DNA of 64,000 nt from the NCBI RefSeq assembly GCF_963678635.1, contig NC_087069.1, positions 54,728,928 to 54,792,927 on the forward strand, written 5' to 3'. Under the pieces are notes generated by a model. It did no database searches, was not told the origin of the DNA, and saw only the letters and a list, made by a program, of their open reading frames with translations. Origin of the DNA: Symsagittifera roscoffensis. Lineage: Eukaryota; Xenacoelomorpha; Acoela; Convolutidae. Position 1 is the stretch's first letter, and every line of letters begins with the position of its first letter. Made by a program: the position numbers and the translations under genes. Of the stretch, positions 1 through 12,800 are shown piece by piece.

Positions 1-681
1 CATTAAAAAACTCAACTTCTAGACGCATCTACTTGGTTTGATGTTAGCTCTAACTTAAATCATATAAAGATTTTTGTTGTGAAACCAAACGTGAAAATAG
101 GAACGTGAAATTTTCTACAAAAGAAGTATTTTTGGATTCCAAAGTGGAATCTATTTTCTAGATTTCTCAGCGGAATAAACATTTTATCTGTTAATCCAGT
201 TTTCTCAAATTGAACCAAGTTTGATCCAAAAATCTTCAATCATGTATTCGTATAGAAAAATTGAAAAGGGGTTTGTGCCATATATAACTTTGGCAGAAAT
301 TCCCACGATCGTATCTTCACGTTCGTTTTCACATGAGAATTTTCAGTTAATTTAATTTGGAGCTAACAGGAAATCAATTAGATGCATCTATAAGTTGAGC
401 GTTTTTAGTGTTTCACTTCAAATATTTTGCTACAAGGATTAATTTACGGTTAACTATCGGTTCGGTTAACCATCGTGGTTCGGTTACCCACCTTGGCCTT
501 AAAAAACCTTTTTTAGGTTGACTAATCAGTCTTTTTTCAAAATGTTTAACCATATTTATTGGCGGCTTCTGAAGACCATATACACTCTACTATGGATAAA
601 TGGACATATAGCGGCAGTATTCAATACCATGAACACCACAAACATATGAATATTTATAGTTTTATTCGTATGTAATTATTA

Positions 682-684
<3 letters not shown>

Positions 685-756
<72 letters not shown>
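685..756. repeat. (TA)n(TG)n microsatellite
   Basis: About 26 TA dinucleotides run directly into about 10 TG dinucleotides. The open frame across it, encoding His-Thr then Ile-Tyr repeats on the minus strand, is a by-product of the repeat. Confidence 0.95.
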
Positions 757-3145
757 AGTTTTAACTTTTCTGTCGAGCACAAAGTTTAAGAATGCTAAGA
801 TAAGAACGTTTAAGAAAAGTGAACTCGATTCAACTTTAAGGCTAGACAGTACCTGCCCACTTTTTATCCAATTTTTTTTCGGTTGCAGATTCAATTCAGT
901 CTGAGCCGTATTACTTTAAAACAGCAACCACTATGCTCAGGAAAACATATTTTTACCAAACTAATTTGCGCTATGAAATAACGTGAAATCTTTTAAAGTT
1001 TCATAGCTTGAATAGCTTCCTAAACTTTTGAACTTTAGTTTTGCGACTTTCCTTTGACATTTTAAAAGCTTGCCAAAGAAAAATTTGTTTTTTTTTACGA
1101 ACATATTCGTTCTTAAAAAAATATTAAACTGTTTCAAAAATTTTGAATAGCTTGGATAGTTAAACCAATTCGCTCTTATAAAATACTTTTTTTTGTTGCT
1201 TAATCGCTTGAGTAGCTTACTAAGAAACTTTGTAAATTTTCGCCAAATGATTCGCTCTGAAAACAACAAGAAACTATTTCAAAGTGTCAAATTTTGATTA
1301 TGCTCCATAGGAAAACTTAATTTTCTTGCTTAGAAAAGCTCAAATTCTTAGAACACTGATTCGCGCTATCAAATAGCTTGAAATATTTCAATGTTTCATG
1401 GCTGGAATTGCTTAAACTTAAAAAAATACACACTCATATATACATGAAGAAAAAAGCATTGATAATTTGTTTTATTTTTTTCAAAAGTAGAATAACTGAA
1501 ACTTTTCGCCCATTACTTCGTGGTGGTTGCAGCGGTACAATTTTTTATGATGTGTGAAGGTTGAGTTCAAATTCCGAGCTTGTCTTAAAACTATGACTAT
1601 TTTAAAACCTTAAGCAATTAGCTATGTCCTCATAAAAACTACCAAACAGAAAAAGACACGATGTTTCTATTTTGAGCGTCATATTGTTACTAATTTCTGA
1701 CGTTAAATAAGTATTGAGTGTAAGTGTGCATGAATACCACCTGAACAAACGGTTCCAATTTTTGGATTTGACTGACGATTGAACACCACATAAAAGCATT
1801 CTACTCTCTTGCTTGTCTGAACCGTGTTCAACTGACCACAATCGGCTAGACTTGAATTTAATTTTAAAAAACTAAGACACATCAATTTTCTTGAAGAGCA
1901 ATTGTGTTTATAGAAAAAATCTTATAAGACGCAATTCAATAATGAAGATCGTCTTGTCTGCTCCCTATGCATGCAAAACGCTGTCAAAGTTTATTTTTTT
2001 GTTTCAATTGGTCTATCAACATAACTCGCTGCGAGACCATAAAGAAAATGTGATCAAAATTTTGCCCTTAAGCAAGGTTCCCTTTTGATAATCATCGATT
2101 ATAATCGGTTTTCGTATACAAAATGTTTGCCATAAAAGTTTCATTCAATACAACTTGGGACCACTCTAACGAAATATGCTAAGCGCTACCAATCTAAATT
2201 ATGCTAAACTCCTCATTTTCAACTGTTAAATCATTCTAGTGATAAAGTTTATACAAAATGTCAAGGGTTCATTTCGATGAAACAGTATTTTGGTCAACAA
2301 TGACCGGGCTGAACTTACATCGTTTATCATCACTAAGTCATTGTTTTTCTTTAGTTTAACTTTTCAGCGATAAACCAGCGTGACTCTTTAATGATCCTGC
2401 GATGAAAAGTATACTTATTATCAGCGCTCAATTCGCGGTGACTCAGTAATGTTGAATCGATATTTTGAATGACCAATCGCATTTAATTTGAAGCGTGAAA
2501 CTTTTCTGCTAAAAAAAGTTAAAATCGATTTTGCAATTGAAAAAAGGATCAAAAACAAAGAAGACAACTGGAAAATTTCATTTTAACTCGACGGCTAATT
2601 TCATTGGAAAAAAACTGATAGAAATTAGCGCCAAACAAAAGTTGATTCTTGTCTTTCCTTTATCATTTTAGCTAAAAATGGCTAATTCAGCCAGCAAAAT
2701 TAAAATCGATAAAAAATCAGCCTAATTTTTGGTTCTGCTCTACTCGAGCCGAAGTCGGGGTTGTACTCTACCCGAGCTGAAGTCGGGGAATTTTGATGCG
2801 TCCATTCCGACTGATTATTGGTATTTTGAGACTTTGCGCAACCAAAGAAGTTTCGCTGTTCGAGTTCAACCCTATTATAAAGGTTGTTAACTAACACTAA
2901 ACTTGTACTTATTAGCGTGAAAATTTCTTATTGTTGACAACCATTTTGGTACTTATTTAAACCCAGTAAGTTTTTTCTCATCCAATGGCCTTTATGAGTG
3001 TAAGCTTAACTGCTGTTCATACAATTTTAAATTCTATGGCTAGCGAATAAAAAAAAATCAATTTTGTAAACAGAAATTATAAAAACTAATCAGATTTGAA
3101 TACAAGACACAAGAAAAAAGTGGTATACCCGGGTTGACAAAAATC

Positions 3146-3345
3146 CTTATCATACAATTCAATACTATGTAAAACATGCTTATCATACGATTCCATTCAA
3201 TTCCATAGAATAAAAAACTCGCATGAAAATCACACGATAACCATTTTTTCCATACAAAAGAATTGTATGATAGCCATTTTTTCCATTAAATGGAATTGTA
3301 TGATAGCCATTTTTTCCATTGAATGGAATTGTATGATAGGTGTTT
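3146..3345. repeat. Cluster of ATCATACAATT palindromic repeats
   Basis: CTTATCATACAATT and its complement AATTGTATGATAG recur several times here. The right part is a 33-bp tandem repeat with AATTGTATGATAG starting near 3,261, 3,294 and 3,327, separated by CATTTTTTCCAT. The same words recur at 3.9-4.05, 4.71-4.89, 5.39-5.44, 5.57-5.62 and 5.74-5.80 kb, so this is one dispersed family. Opposed copies can fold into hairpins. It looks like a tiny MITE-like or satellite-derived repeat; no transposase or target-site duplication was identified. Confidence 0.7.
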
Positions 3346-3756
3346 TTGCCTTGAACCAAAAAGTTGTTTTTTGTTTCTAATTTAATTTTTTGAAAGATTT
3401 TGGGTTCTGTTTGCAATCGAACCTAAGTGACAAAAACCTTGGTTACTCAAAGCAACAAAGGTTGAACGGTCTTGCTTTTACAATGCATAGAAAACGATCT
3501 GATTTGTCATCGAGCTGTCTTTAACAAATGATATAACAAAAGTAACAAACTTTTAATTTTTGGCAAATTTTTCAATGATGATTACTTTAACTTTTTGAAT
3601 TTTCAAATTATCAGACATTAATCAGGGCATACATTAACACGCCATACAAAAGAAATAGGATTTTTCAGCGTTTTTGAAAAAAAATTGAAGTGAAAAAAAA
3701 AGCCAATATTATCGTATCCAGGACTACGTTATGCACACAAAAAATTAAATTTTGCA

Positions 3757-3850
3757 TGCAAACAAATTTTTTTTCGGAACATGTTTGTTTGCGTAGAAAT
3801 TTCATGCAAACAAATTTTTTTCGGAACATGTTTGTTTGCGTAGAAATGTT
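3757..3850. repeat. 47-bp tandem duplication with internal palindrome
   Basis: Two near-identical units of about 47 bp contain GCAAACAAATTTTTTTCGG followed by AACATGTTTGTTTGCGTAG. The two halves of each unit (GCAAACAAA and TTTGTTTGC) are inverted, so each unit can form a hairpin. A short third piece, TGTTTGCGTAGA, follows. Confidence 0.7.
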
Positions 3851-3906
3851 TGCGTAGATCTTACAAAAAAAACTCTTTTTGAAGGTTTTCCTGAAAAAAA
3901 AAATTC

Positions 3907-4050
3907 TATGAAAAAAGTTCTTATTATACAATTTTCATAAATGGAAATCCTGCGACAAACATTTTTTCCATAGAACCCATGCATGGAATTGTATGATAAG
4001 CTTTTTTTTGTATGGAATTGTATGATAAGCATTTTTTTCTATGAGATCAT
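3907..4050. repeat. Palindromic ATCATACAATT repeat copies
   Basis: Copies of TTATTATACAATT and GGAATTGTATGATAAGC with T-rich tails (AAGCATTTTTT) belong to the family first seen at 3.15 kb. Direct and inverted copies alternate. Confidence 0.6.
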
Positions 4051-4710
4051 CCCTGGTAGTGGTGCACTTCATGTACAAGAGCAAAATTGATAGTAGCTTA
4101 ACATACAATTGAACCACAAATCCGGTGCAAAGTTAATCCTTATTACTAACTTCCATTAAAAGTAATAAGTAAGCTATAAACGATTGCTGTTTCTTTTTTG
4201 CTAATGGTTGAAAATATGATGTGTGTTAATGAACGTAGTAAACACCAACAAATTGCCCTTTTCAAACTGGTATACGTTACGGCAATTGCCTTTTTGAAAT
4301 TGTCTCAAACATGCAGTGAAAAGTGGGGAAGTTTTGTGTAATTTCTTCTTTTAATAACTGCTTGTTGAAAAATTGAGTTTCGCTATAGGTTGTGTTTTTT
4401 TTGGCTTTTTTGATCAGAAAAACGTTTTAAATTGACATATAAAGTTGTAAGTACAGAATGAATGTAAACAAATGTATGCACATATGAAGGCAATCATGTA
4501 TGTATGCCCCCTTTGAGTTCAATTGAATTTCATTTAGAATGCCAATATCGATCTGCCAAAGCAAAACACGAAAAGACGCAGAAAAAAAGAATGAGTTTAA
4601 GTATTAAAAATTGAGTTTTTAACTTAATGAAGGAAGTGAAGACATTGCTTAGGCCGTGTTTCTCCTTCAGAGAAAGAAAAATTTTATGAACGAAACCCTC
4701 GGGTTCACAA

Positions 4711-4885
4711 AAAATGCTTGTCATACTATTTCTTATTATGAAAAAATTGCTTATCATACTATTTCATAGACCAAAATAAAAATACTATGAAAATAGCAAG
4801 ATAAGCATTTTTCCATACAATGAATTTTTATGATAGGCATTTTTTCCATGCTATGAAATTGTATGATAAGCAATTTTTCCATAAA
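4711..4885. repeat. Palindromic ATCATACAATT repeat copies
   Basis: Two left-hand copies (GCTTGTCATACTATT, GCTTATCATACTATT) are followed by inverted right-hand copies (ATGATAGGC, GTATGATAAGC) next to TTTTTCCAT. The arrangement gives a loose hairpin. Confidence 0.6.
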
Positions 4886-5387
4886 AAAAAATGCAAAAAA
4901 TTTTTGTTTTGAAATTTTGAGTTTCATCCGAAACACTAACCCTGGATTTTTTGTCATAAGAAAACCTAGAGTGTAACTGGCAGTTACCACGCAGATAAAC
5001 TGCATATGGTGATTTTTGCAACCTTATTTAATTTTTACCTTTTCACATGAAATTATATACCAAAAATGTAACTTTTTGTATATGGCTAGATAATCTTTGA
5101 CTTGAATATTTTGGTGGTTGAGAAAGAAAGGCCTGTTTTTTACAAATTAATTTTTATCTTAGCAAATGAAATAAAAAAATAATAATCGTTTCCACAAAAA
5201 AAAACCTTTTTTCGTGATTTTTGGGTTCTTTGGGTAAAAACTCATCCTGGACTGCGTTATAAACACGAAAAATCAAGTTTTGCAGGCAAATTTTTTTTTG
5301 CTAAAATTATATTTGAGCACAAAAGCAAAACTGCAACCAAAAAAGGGATTAAAAACTTTTTACCTCAAATTTTTGTTTTTGCTTATG

Positions 5388-5442
5388 AAAAAAGCATATC
5401 ATACAATTTTCCTTTATGAAAATTATATGATAAGCATTTTTT
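5388..5442. repeat. Compact inverted repeat of the ATCATACAATT family
   Basis: An A-rich arm with GCATATCATACAATTTTC is separated by a few bases from its imperfect complement GAAAATTATATGATAAGC with a T-rich tail. This is the tightest hairpin of the family in the window. Confidence 0.65.
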
Positions 5443-5569
5443 GACCAAAATTTAAATCATGTTTTTGCGAGTCAAAATGCATTCTTTCAATAAAATTTTT
5501 TCAAAACTCATGTAAATTCATCCAGAAACATCGTTAAATTAATTTTGAAGATTTTATTTTTTCTATATC

Positions 5570-5624
5570 AAAATGCTTATCATAAAATTTTCATATATGA
5601 AAAAATTATGATAAGCAATTTTTT
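5570..5624. repeat. Compact inverted repeat of the ATCATACAATT family
   Basis: ATGCTTATCATAAAATTTTC faces ATGAAAAAATTATGATAAGC. It is the second clean hairpin copy, and both are followed by the same TTTTTGACCAAAA word. Confidence 0.65.
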
Positions 5625-5735
5625 GACCAAAAAAATCATGTTTTGTTTTTATTGAGCTGAAAGATTCAAAAGATGGAAATAGAACAGAAGTATTTCTCTA
5701 CAAATGTTTAATACAGTTTTTAAATTTTGAATGAA

Positions 5736-5795
5736 AGTTGTATGATAAGTATTTTTCCATAGTCCCCTAATATGAAATTGTATGATAAGCATTTT
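5736..5795. repeat. Palindromic ATCATACAATT repeat, direct copies
   Basis: Two direct copies of GTTGTATGATAAG / ATTGTATGATAAGC lie about 40 bp apart, about 220 bp before the first TTLL exon. Confidence 0.55.
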
Positions 5796-6012
5796 ACTTT
5801 TATGGACGTCAACGCGGGCCATATCGTAAAAGAATCTTGAAGTTCGAATAGTTTCAACTTGATTTGTTTTTGTCTCCAATATTCGATAAGTGAAAAATGT
5901 TTATTAAAAAAATCTATCTTTATTTTCAATTTTCCTTTTCCATCCATTTTTTAGCAAATTTTTAGCTATGTAGAAAATAATTAATTTTTCCAAATCTTTT
6001 TTGTTTGCCTAG

Positions 6013-6205
6013 ATTCTGCACAATGGAGTACACAGTGCCCACTAAGGAGAACATGAGGAAGACATTCATGCACCTGACCAACTACAGTCTGAACAAGAAC
6101 AGTCCCCACTATGTAGAGACCCCCTCCCCCACCAGTGGAAGCAAGAGAGTCATGAGTAGTGTGTTGAGTCAGCTGGAAGAGATGTATGGCACTGGCGCAT
6201 TCCAG
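6013..6205 (+). CDS. Tubulin tyrosine ligase-like protein, internal exon 1 (partial)
   Basis: This exon of 193 bp encodes part of a TTL-family ATP-grasp domain. TTLL enzymes add glutamate or glycine chains, or tyrosine, to tubulin tails. The diagnostic words are RFCT at the start (the R codon is completed across the upstream junction) and MHLTNYSLNKNS, the HLTNYxxNK motif of the family. A TTTGCCTAG 3' splice site ends at 6,012. The frame is open to 6,205, where CAG|GCATGT gives a phase-0 end if a GC donor is used. The exon is visibly more GC-rich than its flanks. Which TTLL paralogue it is cannot be decided from this piece. Confidence 0.85.
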
Positions 6206-6761
6206 GCATGTAAAAGTGTTGGGGGGGTCGAACTATAGATGCAATAAATCGAAAAATCTCCATAATCTCAAAAATCGTTCTGAAACTCAAGCTGAGTGGT
6301 ACTGATTTGAATTGTGTTAAAACAAAGTCAAACATAAAACTTTAACTCATCCGAAACATAAAACTTTAACTTCAAAAGTCAATAAAAGCGACAATGCCCA
6401 GCGAATACACGCCCGACTCAAATAGCTTAGAACATAAATTGCTTAGGAAACTGGATTTCAGTCAAAAACGGTCAATTAAACCCACTTTTTGGCAAATCGC
6501 TTCCAACAAACTCAGAATTGATTTTACTGATTTTTGGATACTAGTGGGACTCCAAGCAGAGATTGCAAACCTGTTTTATTTTGATTTGAACTCGATGTTA
6601 TATTCTTATTCTTAACGTCGCTGAAAAAATAAGCGAGATACTTCATCTTTATTGATTTGGACGTGCCGTAGTATGCATATGTTTTACAAAAAAGGACCCT
6701 GTACTAGAATCAAAATCATTTCACTTTGTTTGAAATTTAACCGTTTGAATCGGTTTTTCAG
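6206..6761 (+). other. TTLL intron, probable GC-AG class
   Basis: The intron is 556 bp. It begins CAG|GCATGTAAAAG and ends CGGTTTTTCAG|GCG. Using GC at 6,206 keeps frame between the exons (…GAFQ then AKRARR…). Using the GT five bases later (6,210) would shift the second exon into a stop codon. No gene was recognised inside; a 73-residue open frame at 6,394-6,615 has no features that suggest a protein. Confidence 0.6.
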
Positions 6762-6894
6762 GCGAAGAGAGCAAGAAGGAAGATTGAGGAGATCAGCGTG
6801 AAGATAGTGCTGGCTATGATGCCCGACTTACTAATACACTACCACTACGAGTTCGCATCCTCGTCCCCCAAACCACAGTGCTTCCACATATTAG
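6762..6894 (+). CDS. Tubulin tyrosine ligase-like protein, internal exon 2 (partial)
   Basis: This 133-bp exon continues the TTLL ATP-grasp domain: a basic linker, then ISVKIVLAMMPDLL, matching the family's I(I/V)KT(I/L)xxA helix, then PQCFHILG, matching the conserved CFEL(L/Y)G(F)D segment. It ends in phase 1 at TTAG|GTACAA, splitting the expected glycine codon as in related genes. The rest of the gene is not seen: the intron that should follow is occupied by the 80-bp satellite, and the scaffold gap and retroelements lie beyond. From 6,825 onwards the exon is also the first copy of that satellite. Confidence 0.85.
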
Positions 6895-9800
6895 GTACAA
6901 TACTGACTGACTAATCCACTACCACTACGAATTCGCATCCTCGTACCCCAAACCACAGTGCTTCCACTTATTAGGTACAATACTGACTGACTAATCCACT
7001 ACCACTACGAATTCGCATCCTCGTCCCCCAAATCACAGTGCTTCCATATATTAGGTACAATACTGACTGACTAATCCACTACCACTACGAGTTCGCATAC
7101 TCGTCCCCCAAACCACAGTGCTTCCACTTATTAGGTACAATACTGACTGACTAATACACTACCACTACGAATTCGCATCCTCGTACCCCAAACCACAGTG
7201 CTTCCACTTATTAGGTACAATACTGACTGACTAATCCACTACCACTACGAATTCGCATCCTCGTCCCCCAAATCACAGTGCTTCCATATATTAGGTACAA
7301 TACTGACTGACTAATCCACTACCACTACGAGTTCGCATACTCGTCCCCCAAACCACAGTGCTTCCACTTATTAGGTACAATACTGACTGACTAATACACT
7401 ACCACTACTAGTTCGCATCCTCGTCCCCCAAACCACAGTGCTTCCACATATTAGGTACAATACTGACTGATTAATCCACTGCCACCACGAATTCGCATCC
7501 TCGTCCCCCAAATCACAGTGCTTCCATATATTAGGTACAATACTGACTGACTAATCCACTACCACTACGAGTTCGCATCCTCGTCCCCCAAACCACAGTG
7601 CTTCCACTTATTAGGTACAATACTGACTGATTAATCCACTGCCACCACGAATTCGCATCCTCGTCCCCCAAATCACAGTGCTTCCATATATTAGGTACAA
7701 TACTGACTGACTAATCCACTACCACTACGAGTTCGCATCCTCGTCCCCCAAACCACAGTGCTTCCACTTATTAGGTACAATACTGACTGACTAATCCACT
7801 ACCACTACGAGTTGGCATCCTCGTCCCCCAAACCACAGTGCTTCTACATATTAGGTACAATACTGACTGACTAATCCACTACCACTACGAGTTCGCATCC
7901 TCGTACCCCAAACCACAGTGCTTCCACATATTAGTTACAATACTGACTGACTAATCCACTACCACTACGAATTCGCATCCTCGTCCCCCAAATCACAGTG
8001 CTTCCATATATTAGGTACAATACTGACTGACTAATCCACTACCACTACGAGTTCGCATCATCGTCCCCCAAACCACCGTGCTTCCACATATTAGGTACAA
8101 TACTGACTGACTAATACACTACCACTACGAGTTCGCATCCTCGTCCCCCAAACCACAGTGCTTCCACATATTAGGTACAATACTGACTGACTAATACACT
8201 ACCACTACTAGTTCGCATCCTCGTCCCCCAAACCACAGTGCTTCCACATATTAGGTACAATACTGACTGATTAATCCACTACCACTACGAATTCGCATCC
8301 TCGTCCCCCAAATCACAGTGCTTCCATATATTAGGTACAATATTGACTGACTAATCCAATAACACTACGAGTTCGCATCCTCGTCCCCCAAACCACAGTG
8401 CTTCCACATATTAGGTACAATACAGACTGACTAATACTCTACCACTACGAGTTCGCATCCTCGTCCCGCCAAACCACAGTGCTTCCACATATTAGGTACA
8501 ATACTGACTGACTAATCCACTACCACTACGAATTCGCATTCTCGTCCCCCAAATCACAGTGCTTTCATATATTAGAAACAATACTGACTGACTAATCCAC
8601 TACCACTACGAATTCGCGTTCTCGTCCCCCAAATCACAGTGCTTTCATATATTAGGTACAATACTGACTGACTAATCCACTACCACTACGAGTTCGCATC
8701 CTCCTCCCCCAAACCACAGTGCTTCCACATATTAGGTACAATACTGACTGACTAATCCACTACCACTACGAGTTGGCATCCTCGTCCCCCAAACCACAGT
8801 GCTTCTAAATATTAGGTACAATACTGACTGACTAATCCACTACCACTACGAGTTCGCATCCTCGTACCCCAAACCACAGTGCTTCCACATATTAGGTACA
8901 ATACTGACTGACTAATCCACTACCACTACGAATTCGCATCCTCGTCCCCCAAATCACAGTGCTTCCATATAATAGGTACAATACTGACTGACTAATCCAA
9001 TAACACTACGAGTTCACATCCTCGTATCCCAAACCACAGTGTTTCCACATATTAGGTACAAAACTGACTGATTAATACACTACCACTACGAATTCGCATC
9101 CTCGTCCCCCAAATCACAGTGCTTCCATATATTAGGTACAATATTCACTGACTAATCCAATAACACTATGAGTTCGCATCCTCGTCCCCCAAACCACAGT
9201 GCTTCCACATATTAGGTACAATACTGACTGACTAATCCACTACCACTACGAGTTCGCATCCTCGTCCCGCCAAACCACAGTGCTTCCACATATTAGGTAC
9301 AATACTGACTGATTAATCCACTACCACTACGAATTCGCATCCTCGTCCCCCAAATCACAGTGCTTTCATATATTAGGTACAATACTGACTGACTAATCCA
9401 CTACCACTACGAGTTCGCATCCTTCTCCCCCAAACCACAGTGCTTCCACATATTAGGTACAATACTGACTGACTAATCCACTACCACTACGAGTTGGCAC
9501 CTCGTCCCCCAAACCACAGTGCTTCTAAATATTAGGTACAATACTGACTGACTAATCCACTACCACTACGAGTTCGCATCCTCGTACCCCAAACCACAGT
9601 GCTTCCACATATTAGGTACAATACTGACTGACTAATCCAATAACACTACGAGTTCACATCCTCGTATCCCAAACCACAGTGCTTCCACATATTAGGTACA
9701 ATACTGACTGATTAATCCACTACCACTACGAATTCCCATCCTCGTCCCCCAAATCACAGTGCTTCTACATATTAGGTACAATACTGACTGACTAATCCAC

Positions 9801-12800
9801 TACCACTACGAGTTCGCATCCTCGTACCCCAAACCACAGTGCTTCCACATATTAGGTACAATACTGACTGACTAATCCAATACCACTACGAATTCGCATC
9901 CTCGTCCCCCAAATCACAGTGCTTCCATATATTAGGTACAATACTGACTGACTAATCCACTACCACTACGAGTTCGCATCCTCGTCCCCCAAACCACAGT
10001 GCTTCCACAAATTAGGTACAATACTGACTGACTAATACACTACCACTACGAGTACGCATCCTCGTCCCCCAAATCACAGTGCTTCCATATATTAGGTACA
10101 ATACTGACTGACTAATCCACTACCACTACGAGTTCGCATCCTCGTCCCCCAAACCACAGTGCTTCCACATATTAGGTACAATACTGACTGACTAATACAC
10201 TACCACTACGAGTTCGCATCCTCGTCCCCCAAACCACAGTGCTTCCACATATTAAGTACAATACTGACCGACTAATACACTACCACTACTAGTTCGCATA
10301 CTCGTCCCCCAAACCACAGTGCTTCCACATATTAGGTACAATACTGACTGACTAATCCACTACCACTACGAGTTGGCATCCTCGTCCCCCAACCACAGTG
10401 CTTCCACATATTAGGTACAATACTGACTGACTAATCCACTACCACTACGAATTCGCATCCTCGTCCCCCAAATCACAGTGCTTCCATATATTAGGTACAA
10501 TACTGACTGACTAATCCACTACCACTACGAGTTCGCATCCTCGTCCCCCAAACCACAGTGCTTCCACATATTAGGTACAGTACTGACTGACTAATACACT
10601 ACCACTACGAATTCGCATCCTCGTCCCCCAAATCACAGTGCTTCCATATAATAGGTACAATACTGACTGACTAATCCACTACCACTACGAGTTCGCATCC
10701 TCGTCCCCCAAACCACAGTGCTTCCACATATTAGGTACAATACTGACTGACTAATACACTACCACTACGAGTTCGCATCCTCGTCCCCCAAACCACAGTG
10801 CTTCCACATATTAGGTACAATACTGACTGACTAATACACTACCACTACTAGTTCGCATCCTCGTCCCCCAAACCACAGTGCTTCCACATATTAGGTACAG
10901 TACTGACTGACTAATACACTACCACTACGAATTCGCATCCTCGTCCCCCAAATCACAGTGCTTCCATATATTAGGTACAATACTGACTGACTAATCCACT
11001 ACCACTACGAGTTCGCATCCTCGTCCCCCAAACCACAGTGCTTCCACATATTAGGTACAATACTGACTGACTAATACACTACCACTACGAGTTCGCATCC
11101 TCGTCCCCCAAACCACAGTGCTTCCACATATTAGGTACAATACTGACTGACTAATACACTACCACTACTAGTTCGCATCCTCGTCCCCCAAACCACAGTG
11201 CTTCCACATATTAGGTACAATACTGACTGACTAATCCACTACCACTACGAGTTGGCATCCTCGTCCCCCAACCACAGTGCTTCTACATATTAGGTACAAT
11301 TCTGACTGACTAATACACTACCACTACGAGTTCGCATCCTCGTCCCCCAAAACACAGTGCTTCTACATATTAGGTACAATACTGACTGACTAATCCACTA
11401 CCACTACGAGTTGGCATCCTCGTCCCCCAACCACAGTGCTTCTACATATTAGGTACAATACTGACTGACTAATCCACTACCACTACGAGTTCGCATCCTC
11501 GTACCCCAAACCACAGTGCTTCCACATATTAGGTACAATACTGACTGACTAATCCACTACCACTACGAGTTCGCATCCTTGTCCCCCAAACCACAGTGCT
11601 TCCACATATTAGGTACAATACTGACTGACTAATCCACTACCACTACGAGTTGGCATCCTCGTCCCCCAACCACAGTGCTTCTACATATTAGGTACAATAC
11701 TGACTGACTAATCCACTACCACTACGAGTTCGCATCCTCGTACCCCAAACCACAGTGCTTCCACATATTAGGTACAATACTGACTGACTAATCCACTACC
11801 ACTACGAATTCGCATCCTCGTCCCCCAAATCAAAGTGCTTCCATATATTAGGTACAATACTGACTGACTAATCCACTACCACTACGAGTTCGCATCCTCG
11901 TCCCCCAAACCACAGTGCTTCCACATATTAGGTACAATACTGACTGACTAATACACTACCACTACGATTTCGCATCCTCGTCCCCCAAACCACAGTGCTT
12001 CCACATATTAGGTACAATACTGACTGACTAATACACTACCACTACTAGTTCGCATCCTCGTCCCCCAAACCACAGTGCTTCCACATATTAGGTACAATAC
12101 TGACTGATTAATCCACTACCACTACGAAATCGCATCATCGTCCCCCAAATCACAATGCTTCCATATATTAGGTACAATACTGACTGACTAATCCACTACC
12201 ACTACGAGTTCGCATCCTCGTCCCCCAAACAACAGTGCTTCCACATATTGTGTACAATACTGATTGACTAATCCACTACCACTACGAGTTGGCATCCTCG
12301 TCCCCCAAACCACAGTGCTTCTACATATTAAGTACAATACTGACTGACTAATCCACTACCACTACGAGTTCGCATCCTCGTCCCCCAAACCACAGTGCTT
12401 CCACATATTAGGTACAATACTGAATGACTAATCCACTACCACTACGAATTCGCATCCTCGTCCCCCAAATCACAGTGCTTCCATATATTAGGTGCAATAC
12501 TGACTGACTAATCCACTACCACTACGAGCTCGCATCCTCGTCCCAAAACCACAGTGCTTCCACATATTAGGTACAATACTGACTGACTAATCCACTACCA
12601 CTACGAATTCGCATCCTCGTCCCCCAAATCACAATTCTTCCATATATTAGGTACAATACTGACTGACTAATCCACTACCACTACGAGTTCGCATCCTCGT
12701 CCCCCAAACCACAGTGCTTCCACATATTAGGTACAATACTGACTGAATAATCCACTACCACTACGAGTTGGCATCCTCGTCCCCCAAACCACAGTGCTTC

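Larger units (their letters stand above)
1..6012. other. AT-rich non-coding region left of the TTLL exons
   Basis: I see no supportable gene in this stretch. It is strongly AT-rich with long A and T runs, and its short open frames show no recognisable domain. It is probably upstream intron sequence of the TTLL gene, because the exon starting at 6,013 is internal and has a 3' splice site directly before it; no earlier exon could be identified. It contains a microsatellite, a tandem duplication and many copies of a short palindromic repeat, listed separately. Confidence 0.6.

Noticed and set aside
679-894. Open frame on the minus strand across the TA/TG microsatellite
   Set aside because: The His-Thr and Ile-Tyr repeats are simply the microsatellite translated.
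6394-6615. 73-residue open frame in the TTLL intron as a gene or exon
   Set aside because: It lacks good flanking splice sites, sits between exons that join in frame without it, and shows no TTLL similarity.
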